Of a stretch of 64,000 nucleotides of DNA, positions 18,200-28,611 are shown piece by piece. The notes beneath the pieces were generated by a model. That model was not told where the DNA came from and searched no databases. It saw only the letters and a program-made list of their open reading frames with translations. Position 1 is the first letter of the stretch, and each line of letters begins with the position of its first letter. The DNA comes from Pseudomonas turukhanskensis (GTDB taxonomy: Bacteria; Pseudomonadota; Gammaproteobacteria; Pseudomonadales; Pseudomonadaceae). Position numbers and translations under genes: made by a program. Location of the stretch: assembly GCF_027922365.1 (NCBI RefSeq), contig NZ_BSFN01000005.1:248001-312000 (forward strand), read 5' to 3'.

Positions 18200-19457
18200 C
18201 CTGAGCAGTAAATCCTTTATCCGTGGCGGCAACGGCATTGGTGCCGGGTTGCTACGCCGCGGCGTGCTGCGCCTGCTTGGGCAATTGCGCCACGGCCAGT
18301 TGAGCATTGTCGAAAACGGCGAGCGCCTGGTGTTCGGCCAGCCGGGCGCCGAGTTGCAGGCAGAGATTCAGGTGCTCAACCCGGCGGTATGGGCGCTGGT
18401 AGCCAGCAACGGTTCCATCGGCTCGGGCGAGGCGTATATCCACGGTTACTGGAGCAGCCCCGACCTGACGGCGGTGGTGCGTCTGTTTGTCTGCAACCTG
18501 GATTTGCTCGATACCATGGAGCGCGGCCTGGCGAGGCTGGGCCGTCCGCTGATGGCTGGGCTGCATTGGCTGAACCGCAACACGCGCCAAGGCTCGCAGA
18601 AAAACATCGCCGCTCATTACGACCTGGGCAACGAGCTGTTCGAACAGTTTCTCGACCCGACCATGATGTATTCGGCCGCCATGTTTCAGGGTGACGACGA
18701 CAGCCTGGAACAGGCACAACTGAACAAGCTTGAACGTATCTGCCAGAAGCTGGCCCTGAAGCCCGGCGACCACCTACTGGAGATCGGCACCGGCTGGGGC
18801 AGCATGGCGATTTACGCCGCCGTGCATTACGGCTGCAGGGTGACCACCACGACCTTGTCGCGCGAACAATTTGCCTACACCCAAAAGCGCATCGAAGCCC
18901 AGGGGCTGCAGGACCGCATCACCCTGCTGCTGCAGGACTACCGCGACCTAGAGGGGCAGTATGACAAGCTGGTTTCCATCGAGATGATCGAAGCGGTGGG
19001 CCACGAATTTCTGCCCACTTACTTCCAGCAATGCGCACACCTGCTCAAGGACGACGGCCTGATGCTGCTGCAGGCCATCACCATTCGCGACCAGCGTTAT
19101 GAACAGGCCAAGCGCAGCGTCGACTTCATTCAACGTTATATCTTCCCCGGCGGCGCCCTGCCGTCGCTGACCAACATGCTGACGGTGCTGAGCCGCGACA
19201 CCGATATGAACCTGCTGCACATGGAAGACTTTGGCCTGCACTACGCGCGCACCCTGCGCATTTGGCACGACAACCTGCGTAACGCCCGCCACCGTCTGCA
19301 AGAGCAAGGCTACGACGACAGCTTCTTCCGTCTCTGGGAGTTTTACCTGTGCTACTGCGAGGGCGGCTTTATCGAACGCACCATCGGCACCGCGCAACTG
19401 CTGCTAGCCAAGCCGGCGGCGCAAACCGCGCCCTTGCTGGGCCGCTTTGATGTTTAA
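18186..19457 (+). CDS. Cyclopropane-fatty-acyl-phospholipid synthase family methyltransferase
   Basis: A 423-aa SAM enzyme acting on phospholipid acyl chains. The family block KNIAAHYDLGNELFEQFLD is followed by the SAM motif LLEIGTGWGSMAIYAA and SIEMIEAVGHEFLPTYF. Near the C-terminus the FYLCYCEGGFIER segment is typical. It may make cyclopropane rings or methylated acyl chains, and the genomic company (SDR, FAD oxidase, DUF1365, photolyase) favours a light or singlet-oxygen induced enzyme over the stationary-phase Cfa. It overlaps DUF2878 downstream. Confidence 0.92.
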   Translation: MKSPSLSSKSFIRGGNGIGAGLLRRGVLRLLGQLRHGQLSIVENGERLVFGQPGAELQAEIQVLNPAVWALVASNGSIGSGEAYIHGYWSSPDLTAVVRLFVCNLDLLDTMERGLARLGRPLMAGLHWLNRNTRQGSQKNIAAHYDLGNELFEQFLDPTMMYSAAMFQGDDDSLEQAQLNKLERICQKLALKPGDHLLEIGTGWGSMAIYAAVHYGCRVTTTTLSREQFAYTQKRIEAQGLQDRITLLLQDYRDLEGQYDKLVSIEMIEAVGHEFLPTYFQQCAHLLKDDGLMLLQAITIRDQRYEQAKRSVDFIQRYIFPGGALPSLTNMLTVLSRDTDMNLLHMEDFGLHYARTLRIWHDNLRNARHRLQEQGYDDSFFRLWEFYLCYCEGGFIERTIGTAQLLLAKPAAQTAPLLGRFDV

Positions 19458-19959
19458 GAACCTGGCGAACGCCGGGCTGTTTCAACTCGCCTGGTTCGCC
19501 GGTGTTTTCAGCCCGCAGTACCCCGCGCTGTTGCTGGGGCCGCTATTGGCAGCCCTGGTGCATCTGCTGTGGATTGGGCGGGGCGAGGCGCTGCTGCTGG
19601 TGGCGGTCACCGTGCTGGGCACGCTTATCGACAGCCTGTTGCTGCACGCCGGGCTGTTCGACTTCGGCGAACCGCGCTGGCTGATTCCGCCGTGGCTGGT
19701 GCTGATGTGGACGCTACTGGCCACCACCTTGCGCCACTGCCTGGCCTGGACCGCAAGCCCTTGGTGGCTGGCCAGCGCTCTCGGTGCCGTCACCGCGCCG
19801 CTGTCGTATTACGCCGGCGCACGGTTGGCCGGCGTCGGGTTGCCCTTCGGGTTGTGGCCCAGCCTGCTCATCTTGGCGGCGCTGTGGGCGGTGATATTCC
19901 CGCTGCTTCATCGGCTGGCCCTGCGCATGCAACCGGTCGAATTGCAGCCAAGGGGCTAG
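19450..19959 (+). CDS. DUF2878 family membrane protein
   Basis: A 169-aa inner-membrane protein with about five hydrophobic segments covering nearly its whole length. The start MFKNLANAGLFQLAWFAGV and the DFGEPRWLIPPWLVLMW loop are typical of DUF2878. The ATG at 19450 lies inside the end of the CFA-like gene; a TTG three bases earlier is the alternative. Its function is unknown. As the last gene of the run it probably belongs to the same lipid-remodelling set. Confidence 0.85.
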   Translation: MFKNLANAGLFQLAWFAGVFSPQYPALLLGPLLAALVHLLWIGRGEALLLVAVTVLGTLIDSLLLHAGLFDFGEPRWLIPPWLVLMWTLLATTLRHCLAWTASPWWLASALGAVTAPLSYYAGARLAGVGLPFGLWPSLLILAALWAVIFPLLHRLALRMQPVELQPRG

Positions 19960-19983
19960 CGCAGTCTGTAGACTGTTGCCCCC

Positions 19984-20301
19984 ATGAGCGCCCTCCCCAC
20001 CATTCCCCTCGTTAACCTTGAGCCTGCCCCGAAGGTGGCCTGCACCAATTGCGCGGCGTGCTGCTGCCAGTTGGAAGTGATGCTGCTGACCGACACCGGC
20101 GTGCCCGAGCGTTATATCGACACCGATGAGTGGGGCGGCGACGTAATGGCACGCCTGGACGATGGCTGGTGCATCGCCCTGGACCGCGACACCATGCGCT
20201 GCACCATCTACGAAAACCGGCCCTGGGTGTGCCGGATTTTTGAAGAAGGCTCGCCCGAATGCCTGGAAGAACGCGAGCAACTGGCCACCATTTATCGCTA
20301 A
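19984..20301 (+). CDS. YkgJ-family cysteine cluster protein
   Basis: A 105-aa protein with the metal-binding cluster CTNCAACCC near residue 20 and further cysteines in GWCIAL, MRCTIYENRPWVCRIF and SPECLEE. This is the zinc/iron-chelating (DUF, formerly UPF0153) domain. The specific role is unknown. It starts 24 bases after DUF2878, so it may be a distal part of the light operon or the first gene of a pair with the methyltransferase 10 bases downstream. Confidence 0.85.
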   Translation: MSALPTIPLVNLEPAPKVACTNCAACCCQLEVMLLTDTGVPERYIDTDEWGGDVMARLDDGWCIALDRDTMRCTIYENRPWVCRIFEEGSPECLEEREQLATIYR

Positions 20302-20311
20302 AGGATTAGGA

Positions 20312-21046
20312 ATGACGTTGCATAGTATCGAACGCATTTATCCAATGGACCTGGACCCGCATAACCCCGCCGACCAAGCCACCCTGGCCATCCATGTGCA
20401 GCGCTACGAATTCGCCTCTAGCCTGCTCAGCGGGCAGCAAATTCTCGATATGGCCTGCGGCTGTGGCTACGGCACGGCGCTGTTGGCCGAACAAAACCCT
20501 GATAAAACCGTGACCGGCGTGGACATCGACCCCGACGCCATCGCCTACGCCCAGGCCCATTACCACCTGCCGAACCTCACCTACGTGTGCGCCAACGCGG
20601 AAACCTTTGCCAGCGAGCGCGGTTTCGACACCATCGTCAGCCTGGAAACCATCGAGCACTTGCCCAGCCCCACGCGCCTGGTGGCTAACTACAGCCGCCT
20701 GCTGGCCAGCGGCGGCCAGGTGATTGCCTCGGTGCCGATTACCCCGACGCTGGACGGCAACCCGCACCACTTGCACGACTTCAGCAAAGGCTCCTTCGCC
20801 CGCCTGTTCCAACGCGAAGGCCTGCGGTCGGTAAAGGAGTTCGAGCAGATTCAGTGGTGGCAATTCAAAGGGCTGTTCAGCAAGAAGCCCGACCACCAGA
20901 AACAACACCGCTCGGAGGGCGTGGGCCATGCGGTGTTGCAGTACTACCGCCGCCACCCGTTTTATTTGCTGGCGCGGGTGGGGTCGATGCTGCGGTATGG
21001 GTTTAGCAATCGGTATCTGACGTGTCAGTTCAAGGCTACGAACTGA
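20312..21046 (+). CDS. Class I SAM-dependent methyltransferase
   Basis: A 244-aa protein. SAM-binding motif I is ILDMACGCGYGTALLAE, acidic motif II is TGVDIDPDAI, and the post-motif is TIVSLETIEHLPSP, as in Methyltransf_11/23 families. The substrate is not evident. The C-terminal 60 residues are basic. The ATG at 20312, with AGGATTAGGA in front, is chosen over longer frames that run into the upstream gene. Confidence 0.85.
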   Translation: MTLHSIERIYPMDLDPHNPADQATLAIHVQRYEFASSLLSGQQILDMACGCGYGTALLAEQNPDKTVTGVDIDPDAIAYAQAHYHLPNLTYVCANAETFASERGFDTIVSLETIEHLPSPTRLVANYSRLLASGGQVIASVPITPTLDGNPHHLHDFSKGSFARLFQREGLRSVKEFEQIQWWQFKGLFSKKPDHQKQHRSEGVGHAVLQYYRRHPFYLLARVGSMLRYGFSNRYLTCQFKATN

Positions 21047-21075
21047 AGTAATTACTCAGCCGCGAGACCTATATC

Positions 21076-21185
21076 CGTCATCCCAGCGCAGGCTGGGATC
21101 CAGAGTTTCAAAAGGGGCACACATTTATGCCCGACACGTAATTGGATCCCGAATCGTCGGAGCGCCGCCTACGCGGGGATGACGG
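21076..21185. repeat. About 110-bp element with inverted CCGTCATCCC/GGGATGACGG ends
   Basis: The left end CCGTCATCCCAGCGCAGGCT is mirrored by the right end GCCTACGCGGGGATGACGG. Internally GGGATCCAGA (left) and TTGGATCCCGA (right) are also inverted. No open frame is supported. It has the form of a small non-autonomous repeat and shares its core with 6839-6900. Confidence 0.65.
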
Positions 21186-21210
21186 TGGGTGGAGCGAGAG
21201 ATGCGACATA

Positions 21211-21239
21211 AAAAAGCCCGGCACTTAGCCGGGCTTTTT
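21211..21239. terminator. Bidirectional terminator between the methyltransferase and PagL-like genes
   Basis: AAAAAGCCCGGC and GCCGGGCTTTTT form a 12-bp perfect stem around ACTTA, usable from both convergent genes. Confidence 0.9.
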
Positions 21240-21255
21240 CGTTGCATACGGGCGC

Positions 21256-21768
21256 TTAGAACGCGAAGCGGTAATGAATTGTGTAGGCCTCAACCCCGTC
21301 ATTGGTCGAGCTGATGCCGGCGTTGGAATAGTGGACGGCGCGAATACCCACTTCCTGGTCAGCAAAGCGCAGACCTACACCCAGACGGTCTTCAAATTGG
21401 AAGGCGGTTCCCAGCTTGTTGTTTTCCACCTCAGTATTGGCAAACAAGGCCACACCGACGCCGGCCTCGATGTAAGGCCGCACGTTTTCACCGGCAAACT
21501 CGTAAACGAACACTGGGGAAAAGGAAATACTGTGGTTACTGGAGGACGAGTCGCCATCCCAATAGGTGTAGCCGGCATCCCAGTATCCGGTCAGACGACC
21601 GACATCGCTCTGCAACCAACTGGTGCCAAAGTCGAACTGAGTACCGAGGCGGTAAACCATGGTGGACTCACCGGTTTGGCCAATGGCCACGGTGACGTCA
21701 GCGGCGTGAGCGGACAGGGACATACCCAGGGAAAGGGCTGCAGCCGCAGCCAAAGAAATCAACTTCAT
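21256..21768 (-). CDS. PagL-like lipid A 3-O-deacylase (acyloxyacyl hydrolase)
   Basis: A 170-aa outer-membrane protein. The Sec signal peptide ends at SLSAHA-AD (about residue 22). The mature part alternates polar and hydrophobic residues and ends in Phe, as in an eight-stranded barrel. The C-terminal RAVHYSNAGISSTNDGVEAY carries the PagL catalytic set His146, Ser148 and Glu160. PagL removes a 3-hydroxy acyl chain from lipid A. OmpW-like porins are similar in size but lack this triad. Confidence 0.82.
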   Translation of the reverse strand: MKLISLAAAAALSLGMSLSAHAADVTVAIGQTGESTMVYRLGTQFDFGTSWLQSDVGRLTGYWDAGYTYWDGDSSSSNHSISFSPVFVYEFAGENVRPYIEAGVGVALFANTEVENNKLGTAFQFEDRLGVGLRFADQEVGIRAVHYSNAGISSTNDGVEAYTIHYRFAF

Positions 21769-21924
21769 CTCAACGTCCTTTTTGTATCAGGTTGATCACA
21801 GATATCTGCGTACGGGCCTGATTATAGAAATGTTGGCTATAAACGAAAGGTTCAACCGGCCACAAAGCAGCTTAAAAAATCAGCGACCATTCTGGCCAGG
21901 CAAAGGATTCAATCGCCCGTGCCA

Positions 21925-22719
21925 CTAACGCAGCAGCGCGGCGACCTCAGCCTCTGTGCCAAGTAGGAGCGGAAGCACGTGTGTTAGGTTCGAAATATTT
22001 GCGCTGGACCACAACCGTGTTGCGCTACCGCCGCCATCGGCCAATAAACCCCGCTCGCCGAGCAGCCGTTGCAGCTGCCTCGCCACCGCCATGCCGGTAT
22101 CAATCAAGCTCACCGAAGGGGGCACCAGCTCCAGCAGCAGCGGTTTGATAAACGGGTAATGGGTGCAACCTAAAATCAGGGTGTCGCAGCCTTCGGCCAG
22201 CAGCGGTTCGACGTAGCCACGCAGCAGCTCGCGGGTAACGTCGCTGTGCAATTGACCGGCTTCGATCAACTCCACCAGGCCAGGGCACGGGCGGGTAATC
22301 ACCCGCACGTCGCTGGCAAATCGGTCGAGCAAGGCGGCGAATTTGGCGCTCTGCAAAGTACCGGTGGTGGCCAGCACACCAACCACGCCACTGCGAGTAG
22401 CCGCAGCCGCCGGCTTTACTGCTGGCTCCATGCCGATGATGGGCAACTGCGGGTAGGCCGCGCGCAGTTCATTGATGCCGGCGGCGGTGGCGGTATTGCA
22501 TGCCACCACCAGCGCCTTGACGCCTTGCTCCAAAAGAAATTCGGTAATGACCGTGCTGCGCTGGCGGATAAATTCGGGCGTTTTTTCGCCGTAAGGCACA
22601 TGGCCGCTGTCGGCGACATACAGCAGGGTTTCGTTGGGCAGCAGGCGCTGAATTTCCAGCAGCACCGACAGGCCGCCGACGCCGGAATCGAACACACCGA
22701 TGGGCGCCGACTTATTCAT
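21925..22719 (-). CDS. murI: Glutamate racemase
   Basis: Makes D-glutamate for peptidoglycan. It is 264 aa. The N-terminal [11 protein letters not shown], the first catalytic Cys in VVACNTATA and the second in [10 protein letters not shown] are present, as is GMEPAVKPA. The start at 22719 overlaps the moeB stop (ATGA); a frame from 22743 adds eight residues with no ribosome site. It is the last gene of the hemA-prfA-prmC-moeB-murI run. Confidence 0.97.
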   Translation of the reverse strand: MNKSAPIGVFDSGVGGLSVLLEIQRLLPNETLLYVADSGHVPYGEKTPEFIRQRSTVITEFLLEQGVKALVVACNTATAAGINELRAAYPQLPIIGMEPAVKPAAAATRSGVVGVLATTGTLQSAKFAALLDRFASDVRVITRPCPGLVELIEAGQLHSDVTRELLRGYVEPLLAEGCDTLILGCTHYPFIKPLLLELVPPSVSLIDTGMAVARQLQRLLGERGLLADGGGSATRLWSSANISNLTHVLPLLLGTEAEVAALLR

Positions 22720-23477
22720 GGGTGCGGCCCGCAGACGGCGCAAGCGGGGTCTCGCTTTACCCGCAGTTCACGAAAACGCGAGCCCAGCGCGTCGATCAAC
22801 AGCAACCGACCCACCAACGGTTCGCCGAAACCGGCCAGCAGTTTCAAGGCTTCCAGCGCCTGCAAAGAACCCACCAGGCCCACCAGCGGACCGACCACGC
22901 CAGCCTCGCTGCAGGTGAGCTCGGCTTCGCTGCCGTGGCCGTAAAGGCAGTGGTAACAGGGGCTCGTCGGCTGCCGAGGATCGAACACCGACAATTGTCC
23001 TTCGAGGCGAATGGCGGCGCCGCTTACCAACGGCTTGCCAGCAGCCACGCAGGCGGCGTTTACCGCCTCGCGGGTGCCAAAGTTGTCGGAGCAATCGAGC
23101 ACCAGGTCCACCGCCGCCACGGCAGCGGCCATGCTGTCGACATCCAGCGCCGTGCGGTGCGCCTGTAGCGCCAGGTGCGGATTGATGGCCAGCAGCCGCG
23201 CGCGCATGGAGTCGACTTTGCTCTGGCCGATGCTGGCAGTGTCGTGGGCGATCTGGCGTTGCAGGTTGGTCAGATCCACCGTATCGAAATCGGCCAGGTG
23301 CAATTCACCCACCCCGGCGGCCGCCAGGTACAGCGCCACCGGCGAGCCGAGGCCGCCAAGGCCGACGATCAAGGCGCGGCTGTTTTTCAGGCGCAACTGG
23401 CCGTCGATATCGATCTGGCTCAGCAGGATCTGCCGGCTGTAGCGCAGCAGCTCCTCGTCGTTCAGTGAGTCATGCAT
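22716..23477 (-). CDS. moeB: Molybdopterin-synthase adenylyltransferase (MoeB/ThiF family)
   Basis: E1-like enzyme that adenylates the C-terminal glycine of a sulfur carrier such as MoaD. It is 253 aa. The ATP-binding loop [19 protein letters not shown], the DNLQRQ-type [11 protein letters not shown] and [13 protein letters not shown] are visible, with two CxxC zinc pairs (CYHC and CAVC). The start [19 protein letters not shown] at 23477 overlaps the prmC stop by eight bases. It could also serve ThiS, as single MoeB/ThiF proteins often do. Confidence 0.93.
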   Translation of the reverse strand: MHDSLNDEELLRYSRQILLSQIDIDGQLRLKNSRALIVGLGGLGSPVALYLAAAGVGELHLADFDTVDLTNLQRQIAHDTASIGQSKVDSMRARLLAINPHLALQAHRTALDVDSMAAAVAAVDLVLDCSDNFGTREAVNAACVAAGKPLVSGAAIRLEGQLSVFDPRQPTSPCYHCLYGHGSEAELTCSEAGVVGPLVGLVGSLQALEALKLLAGFGEPLVGRLLLIDALGSRFRELRVKRDPACAVCGPHP

Positions 23478-24321
23478 GCATGTAGCGCCCCAGGCTGATT
23501 CGTTGATGGCCGCCCAGGTCCAGGCGGCTCTCGATGTCAGTAAAGCCTTGGTCTGCCAACAGCTCACGGACGGCGGCAGCCTGGTCAAAACCGTGTTCCA
23601 ACAACAGCCAGCCACCCGCTGCCAAGTGCGCGGGGGCGTGCTGAATAATCAAACGGATATCGTCCAGCCCATCGTCGCCTGCCACCAGCGCACTGGCCGG
23701 TTCAAAGCGCACATCGCCTTCGTCCAGATGGTGGTCATTGGCGCGGATATAGGGCGGGTTGCTGACGATCAAGGCAAAGCGTTGCGAGGCCAAGGCGCTG
23801 AACCAGTGGCTTTCGAGAAAGCGCGCATTGTTCAGTTTGAGCCGCCTGCGGTTGCGCTCGGCCAGGCTGACGGCCTCGGGCACGCGGTCGACGCCGGTGA
23901 CAGTCCAGCCCGGCCGCTCGCTGGCCAGGGCCAAGGCGATAGCCCCGGTGCCGGTGCCCAGGTCGAGGGCAGCAATGGGGTTGTGCGGCAATAATTCGAG
24001 CGCGGTTTCCACCAGCAGCTCGGTGTCGGGGCGCGGGATCAACGTGTGCGGCGCGACTTCCAGATCGAGGCTCCAAAACCCTTGCTGGCCAAGGATATAC
24101 GCCACCGGCTCACCCTGCTGGCGGCGGGCAATGGCGGCCTGAAACCACTGCAACTGTTGGCCGTCAAGCTCGCGTTCCGGCCAGGTGCGCAGGTAACTGC
24201 GAGGCTTGCCCAGCGCCGCTGCCAGGAGCAACTCGGCATCCAGCTGTGCGGTGTCCGAACCGGGCAACGTAACGCTGGCGAGCAGGTGCTGAATGCTTGA
24301 GGCGCCGCCTTGGCCGGTCAA
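23470..24321 (-). CDS. prmC: Peptide chain release factor N5-glutamine methyltransferase
   Basis: Methylates the glutamine of the GGQ motif in release factors 1 and 2. It is 283 aa. The substrate-binding NPPY is in FALIVSNPPYIRAND, and the SAM motif is ALDLGTGTGAIALALA. The start is a TTG at 24321, three bases after the prfA stop, served by GGGGGA in the end of prfA. No ATG or GTG fits better. It is placed directly after its substrate gene prfA. Confidence 0.95.
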   Translation of the reverse strand: MTGQGGASSIQHLLASVTLPGSDTAQLDAELLLAAALGKPRSYLRTWPERELDGQQLQWFQAAIARRQQGEPVAYILGQQGFWSLDLEVAPHTLIPRPDTELLVETALELLPHNPIAALDLGTGTGAIALALASERPGWTVTGVDRVPEAVSLAERNRRRLKLNNARFLESHWFSALASQRFALIVSNPPYIRANDHHLDEGDVRFEPASALVAGDDGLDDIRLIIQHAPAHLAAGGWLLLEHGFDQAAAVRELLADQGFTDIESRLDLGGHQRISLGRYMHA

Positions 24322-24324
24322 GGG

Positions 24325-25407
24325 TCAGTCCCCCAACGCGGCCAACTGGTCGGCCTGGTATTCGCTGAGCAGCGGTTCGATGACTGCGTCCACGCTCCCG
24401 GCCAACACATCGTCCAGGTTGTAGAGGGTCAGGTTGATGCGGTGATCAGTCACCCGGCCCTGGGGGAAGTTGTAGGTGCGGATGCGTTCGGAGCGGTCGC
24501 CGGAACCCACCAGCAGACGGCGCGTGTCGGAAATTTCTTTGTGCGCAGCCGCTTCCTGCTGGTCATTGAGCTTGGCTGATAGCCAGGCCATGGCCTTGGC
24601 GCGGTTCTTGTGCTGCGAACGCTCTTCCTGGCACTCAACCACGATGCCCGAGGGAATGTGAGTAATGCGGATAGCCGAGTCGGTCTTGTTTACGTGCTGA
24701 CCACCGGCGCCCGAGGAACGATAGGTGTCGACGCGCAAGTCCGCCGGGTTGATCTCGATGGCTTGCTGCTCATCGGGCTCAGGCAGTACGGCAACGGTGC
24801 AGGCCGACGTGTGGATTCGGCCCTGGGACTCGGTTTCCGGCACACGCTGCACGCGGTGGGCGCCGGACTCGAACTTGAGTTTGGAATAGACATTGTCGCC
24901 TTCGACGCGGGCGATCACTTCTTTGTAGCCGCCATGTTCGCCGGCGTTCTCGGACAGAATCTCCACCCGCCAGCCGCGTTTCTCGGCATAACGCGAGTAC
25001 ATGCGGAACAGGTCGCCGGAAAAGATCGCCGCCTCGTCGCCACCGGTGCCGGCGCGGATTTCGAGGAACACGTTGCGACCGTCGTTGGGGTCTTTGGGCA
25101 ACAGCATGCGTTGCAGACGGGCTTCCAGATCAGCCAGCTGCTCCTTGCTGTCGGCCACTTCCTGCTCGGCCATTTCGCGCATGTCCGGGTCGCTGTCTTT
25201 GAGCAGCGCCTGGGCGCCCTGCATATCGGCGGTGACTTTGCGGAACTCCTGCAACAGCTGCACCACGGGCTCGACCTCGGCATATTCCTTGGAATAGGCG
25301 CGGAATTTGGTCTGATCGCTGATCACTTCGGCGTCGCCAAGCAGCGCCGTCAGTTCCTCGTAGCGGTCGTGGATCATGTCCAATTTGTTCAGCAGCGAGG
25401 CTTTCAT
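24325..25407 (-). CDS. prfA: Peptide chain release factor 1
   Basis: Terminates translation at UAA and UAG. It is 360 aa. The GGQ motif is at 235-237 in [12 protein letters not shown], and the codon-reading tripeptide is PET at 190-192 (family PxT). The [10 protein letters not shown] segment at 120-129 is conserved. Its ATG overlaps the hemA stop as ATGA, the usual hemA-prfA coupling in gamma-proteobacteria. Confidence 0.98.
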   Translation of the reverse strand: MKASLLNKLDMIHDRYEELTALLGDAEVISDQTKFRAYSKEYAEVEPVVQLLQEFRKVTADMQGAQALLKDSDPDMREMAEQEVADSKEQLADLEARLQRMLLPKDPNDGRNVFLEIRAGTGGDEAAIFSGDLFRMYSRYAEKRGWRVEILSENAGEHGGYKEVIARVEGDNVYSKLKFESGAHRVQRVPETESQGRIHTSACTVAVLPEPDEQQAIEINPADLRVDTYRSSGAGGQHVNKTDSAIRITHIPSGIVVECQEERSQHKNRAKAMAWLSAKLNDQQEAAAHKEISDTRRLLVGSGDRSERIRTYNFPQGRVTDHRINLTLYNLDDVLAGSVDAVIEPLLSEYQADQLAALGD

Positions 25408-26681
25408 TGCGGGGTTTTATCCGTGTTGCTCTCGTCGAGCGCGAAGAGTTCCTGAGCCACGGTCAGCGCATCGATGCGCCCGTCGGCCGAGAGTTTTTTC
25501 AGCTGCACGCTGGGCGCGTGGAGCAATTTGTTGGTCAGGCCGCGCGCCAATTGCGCCAGCACTTCTTCGGCTGAAGTGCCGTTGGCGAGCAGGCGCTGGG
25601 CCTTGGACAGTTCATCGTCGCGCAGGCGTTCGGCCTGTTGCCGGTAAGCCTTGAGCACATCGACGGCAGCCAGCTCGCGCAGGCGCGACATAAAGTCGCT
25701 GGTGCCGATGGCTACCAGCTCTTCGGCCGCCTGGGCGGCGCCTTGGCGGCTTTTGAGGTTCTCGGCGATCACATCGTGCAGGTCGTCGACGGTGTAGAGG
25801 TACACGTCGTCCAGCTCGCCCACTTCCGGTTCGATATCCCGCGGTACGGCAATATCGACCATGAAGATCGGCTTGTGCTTGCGCAGCTTCAACGCACTTT
25901 CCACCGCACCTTTGCCCAGAATCGGCAGTTGGCTGGCGGTGGAACTGATGACGATGTCGCTGTGGATAAGTTCTTGCGGAATCTCTGACAGCAGCACCGC
26001 ATGGGCGCCGAACTGCTCGGCCAATTGGCTGGCGCGCTCCAGCGTGCGATTGGCGACAACGATGCGCTTTACGCCCTGCTCATAGAGGTGCCGAGCGACG
26101 AGGGTAATGGTTTCGCCGGCGCCGATCAGCAGCGCCTGACTGTTGTTCAGGTTACTGAAAATCTGTTTGGCCAGGCTGACAGCGGCGAAGGCCACCGAGA
26201 CCGGGTTTTCACCGATGGCGGTGTCGGTGCGCACTTGTTTGGCGGTGCTGAACGTGGCCTGAAACAGGCGACCCAGCAGTGGACCGACGGTGCCGGCCTC
26301 ACGCGCCACGGCGTAGGCGGATTTCATTTGGCCGAGAATCTGGGGTTCGCCAAGCACCATGGAGTCGAGCCCCGAGGCCACGCGCATCATATGGCGCACG
26401 GCAGAATCGTCTTGGTGCACATAGGCACAGGCGCGCAGTTCGTCGAGGCTGAGCTTGTGGTAGTCGGCCAGCCAGGCCAGCACGCTGTCGGCGGTCAGGC
26501 TGTCCTGCTCGATATACAGCTCGCTGCGGTTGCAGGTCGAGAGGATGGCCGCCTCGCGGCTGGCGGTGCGCAGACATAACTGCTGCAATGCATCAACCAA
26601 CTGCTCCGGGGTGAATGCCACACGTTCGCGGACATCCACCGAGGCGGTCTTATGGTTGATACCGAGGGCAAGAAAGGTCAT
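25404..26681 (-). CDS. hemA: Glutamyl-tRNA reductase
   Basis: First committed step of tetrapyrrole synthesis: it reduces Glu-tRNA to glutamate-1-semialdehyde with NADPH. It is 425 aa from the ATG at 26681. [17 protein letters not shown] opens the catalytic domain. The nucleophile is Cys50 in [11 protein letters not shown]. The NADPH domain has [14 protein letters not shown], and a C-terminal dimerisation helix follows. The frame is open further upstream but lacks homology there. It is divergent from the TPR lipoprotein gene. Confidence 0.98.
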   Translation of the reverse strand: MTFLALGINHKTASVDVRERVAFTPEQLVDALQQLCLRTASREAAILSTCNRSELYIEQDSLTADSVLAWLADYHKLSLDELRACAYVHQDDSAVRHMMRVASGLDSMVLGEPQILGQMKSAYAVAREAGTVGPLLGRLFQATFSTAKQVRTDTAIGENPVSVAFAAVSLAKQIFSNLNNSQALLIGAGETITLVARHLYEQGVKRIVVANRTLERASQLAEQFGAHAVLLSEIPQELIHSDIVISSTASQLPILGKGAVESALKLRKHKPIFMVDIAVPRDIEPEVGELDDVYLYTVDDLHDVIAENLKSRQGAAQAAEELVAIGTSDFMSRLRELAAVDVLKAYRQQAERLRDDELSKAQRLLANGTSAEEVLAQLARGLTNKLLHAPSVQLKKLSADGRIDALTVAQELFALDESNTDKTPQ

Positions 26682-26880
26682 GCAGGGTCGCTGACAGAAA
26701 CGGGAAGCCGCCAATTGTCCTACTTCACCAGATTGAGAACAACCACCGCTGACCATTGTCCTAATAGCCGGTGGCCTGTGTCGTGCACAGCCAACCATAG
26801 ATAGGCGCTTGCCCCATGGGTTTTGCCCCACGGCTTGTGTCATGATGCCCAAACCGCAGGTAAGTCGCCCTTTCCTATAT

Positions 26881-28608
26881 ATGAATAAATCGCTGCCATT
26901 GTTCGCCGCCGTCATGTTTCTCGGGGGCTGCGCCAACCTGAGCCCCTCCAGCCAGGACGGCTCGCCGCCGGTGGAAGACACCGCGCCGGCCGCCGTTGCC
27001 AAGCCTCAGGTGTATGGCTCCTTCAGCGAGCAAACCCTGCTTTCGCTGCTCACCGCCGAGCTTGCTGGGCAACGCAACCGCTTCGATATCGCCCTGGAAA
27101 ACTATATCCAGCAAGCCAACGAAACCCAGGATGCCGGCGTTGCCGAGCGTGGTTTTCGCATTGCCGAGTACCTGGGTGCCGATGAGCCGGCGTTGGAGCT
27201 GTCGCTAATCTGGGCCAAAAACGCCCCGGACAACCTCGAAGCGCAACGTGCCGTCGCCATCCAACTGGCCCGCGCCGGCCGCTATGACGAATCCATGACC
27301 TACATGGAAAAAGTGCTGCAAGGTCAAGGCGACACCCACTTCGATTTCCTCGCCCTGTCGGCTGCCGAAACCGATCCCGATACCCGCGCAGGGCTGCTGC
27401 AAAGCTTCGACCGCTTGCTGGTGAAATACCCGGATAACGGCCAACTGCTGTTCGGCAAAGCCCTGCTGCTGCAACAGGACGGGCATCCCGACACCGCACT
27501 GCAACTGCTCGAAGACCAGAAAGCGGCGACCCACGATGTAGCCCCGCTGCTGCTGCGGGCGCGCTTACTGCAAAGCATGAAGCGTGGCGACGAAGCCATT
27601 CCCTTGCTGGAAAAAGGCATCAAACAGCACCCGGACGACAAACGTCTGCGCCTGGCATACGCCCGTTTGCTGGTGGAGCAGAACCGCCTGGACGATGCCA
27701 AGGTCGAGTTCGCCTCGCTCGTACAGCAATTCCCCGACGACGATGATCTGCGCTTCTCCCTCGCCCTGGTGTGCCTGGAGGCCGAAGCCTGGCAGGAAGC
27801 GATTGGCTACCTGCAGGACCTAGTGGAGCGTAACAGCCACGTCGACGCAGCCCACTTCAACATGGGCCGTGCCTATGAAGAACTGAAAGATCCGAACAGC
27901 GCCCTGCAGGAATTCGGCATGGTGGGCCCGGGCAACGACTACCTGCCGGCGCAATTGCGTCAGGCCAATATTCTGTTCGACACCGGCCGCAGCGGCGAAG
28001 CGTCAAAAGTGCTTGCCGATGCCCGCGACGCTCAGCCCGATTACGCCATTCAGCTCTACCTGATCGAAGCGGAAGCACAGTCCAGCCGCCAGCGATACGA
28101 CGAAGCCTGGGCCGTGATTCAGAAAGCGCTCAAACAGTACCCGGACGATCTGAACCTGCTCTACACCCGATCGATGCTGGCCGAAAAGCGCAACGACCTG
28201 GGCCAGCTGGAAGCCGATTTGCGCACCATCCTTAGTCGCGAGCCGGATAACTCGATGGCGCTTAACGCCCTGGGTTACACCCTCGTAGACCGCACCACGC
28301 GCTATGCCGAAGGTCGCGAACTGATTCAGAAAGCCCATAAGTTGAGCCCGGACGACCCGGCCATTCTCGACAGCCTGGGCTGGGCCAACTACCGCACCGG
28401 CAACCTGGATGAAGCCGAGCGCTTGCTGCGCCAGGCCCTGGAGCGTTTCCCCGATGCGGAAGTGGCTGCCCACCTAGGCGAAGTTTTGTGGGCCAATGGC
28501 AAACAGCCTGAGGCACGAAAAGTCTGGGCCGCGGCGCAGAAAGAACAACCCGACAACACCATCCTGCGCGAAACCTTGTTGCGCCTGACCGGTTCCGAGA
28601 AGCTTTAA
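26881..28608 (+). CDS. Tetratricopeptide-repeat lipoprotein
   Basis: A 575-aa exported lipoprotein: [17 protein letters not shown] is a lipoprotein signal with Cys17. Most of the mature chain is TPR-like helical pairs (for example [23 protein letters not shown] and [24 protein letters not shown]). This gene sits between hemA and lolB in Pseudomonas. The function is not established; a scaffold at the outer membrane's inner face is plausible. The ATG at 26881 is chosen because it gives the signal peptide. lolB follows after three bases. Confidence 0.88.
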   Translation: MNKSLPLFAAVMFLGGCANLSPSSQDGSPPVEDTAPAAVAKPQVYGSFSEQTLLSLLTAELAGQRNRFDIALENYIQQANETQDAGVAERGFRIAEYLGADEPALELSLIWAKNAPDNLEAQRAVAIQLARAGRYDESMTYMEKVLQGQGDTHFDFLALSAAETDPDTRAGLLQSFDRLLVKYPDNGQLLFGKALLLQQDGHPDTALQLLEDQKAATHDVAPLLLRARLLQSMKRGDEAIPLLEKGIKQHPDDKRLRLAYARLLVEQNRLDDAKVEFASLVQQFPDDDDLRFSLALVCLEAEAWQEAIGYLQDLVERNSHVDAAHFNMGRAYEELKDPNSALQEFGMVGPGNDYLPAQLRQANILFDTGRSGEASKVLADARDAQPDYAIQLYLIEAEAQSSRQRYDEAWAVIQKALKQYPDDLNLLYTRSMLAEKRNDLGQLEADLRTILSREPDNSMALNALGYTLVDRTTRYAEGRELIQKAHKLSPDDPAILDSLGWANYRTGNLDEAERLLRQALERFPDAEVAAHLGEVLWANGKQPEARKVWAAAQKEQPDNTILRETLLRLTGSEKL

Positions 28609-28611
28609 CCC

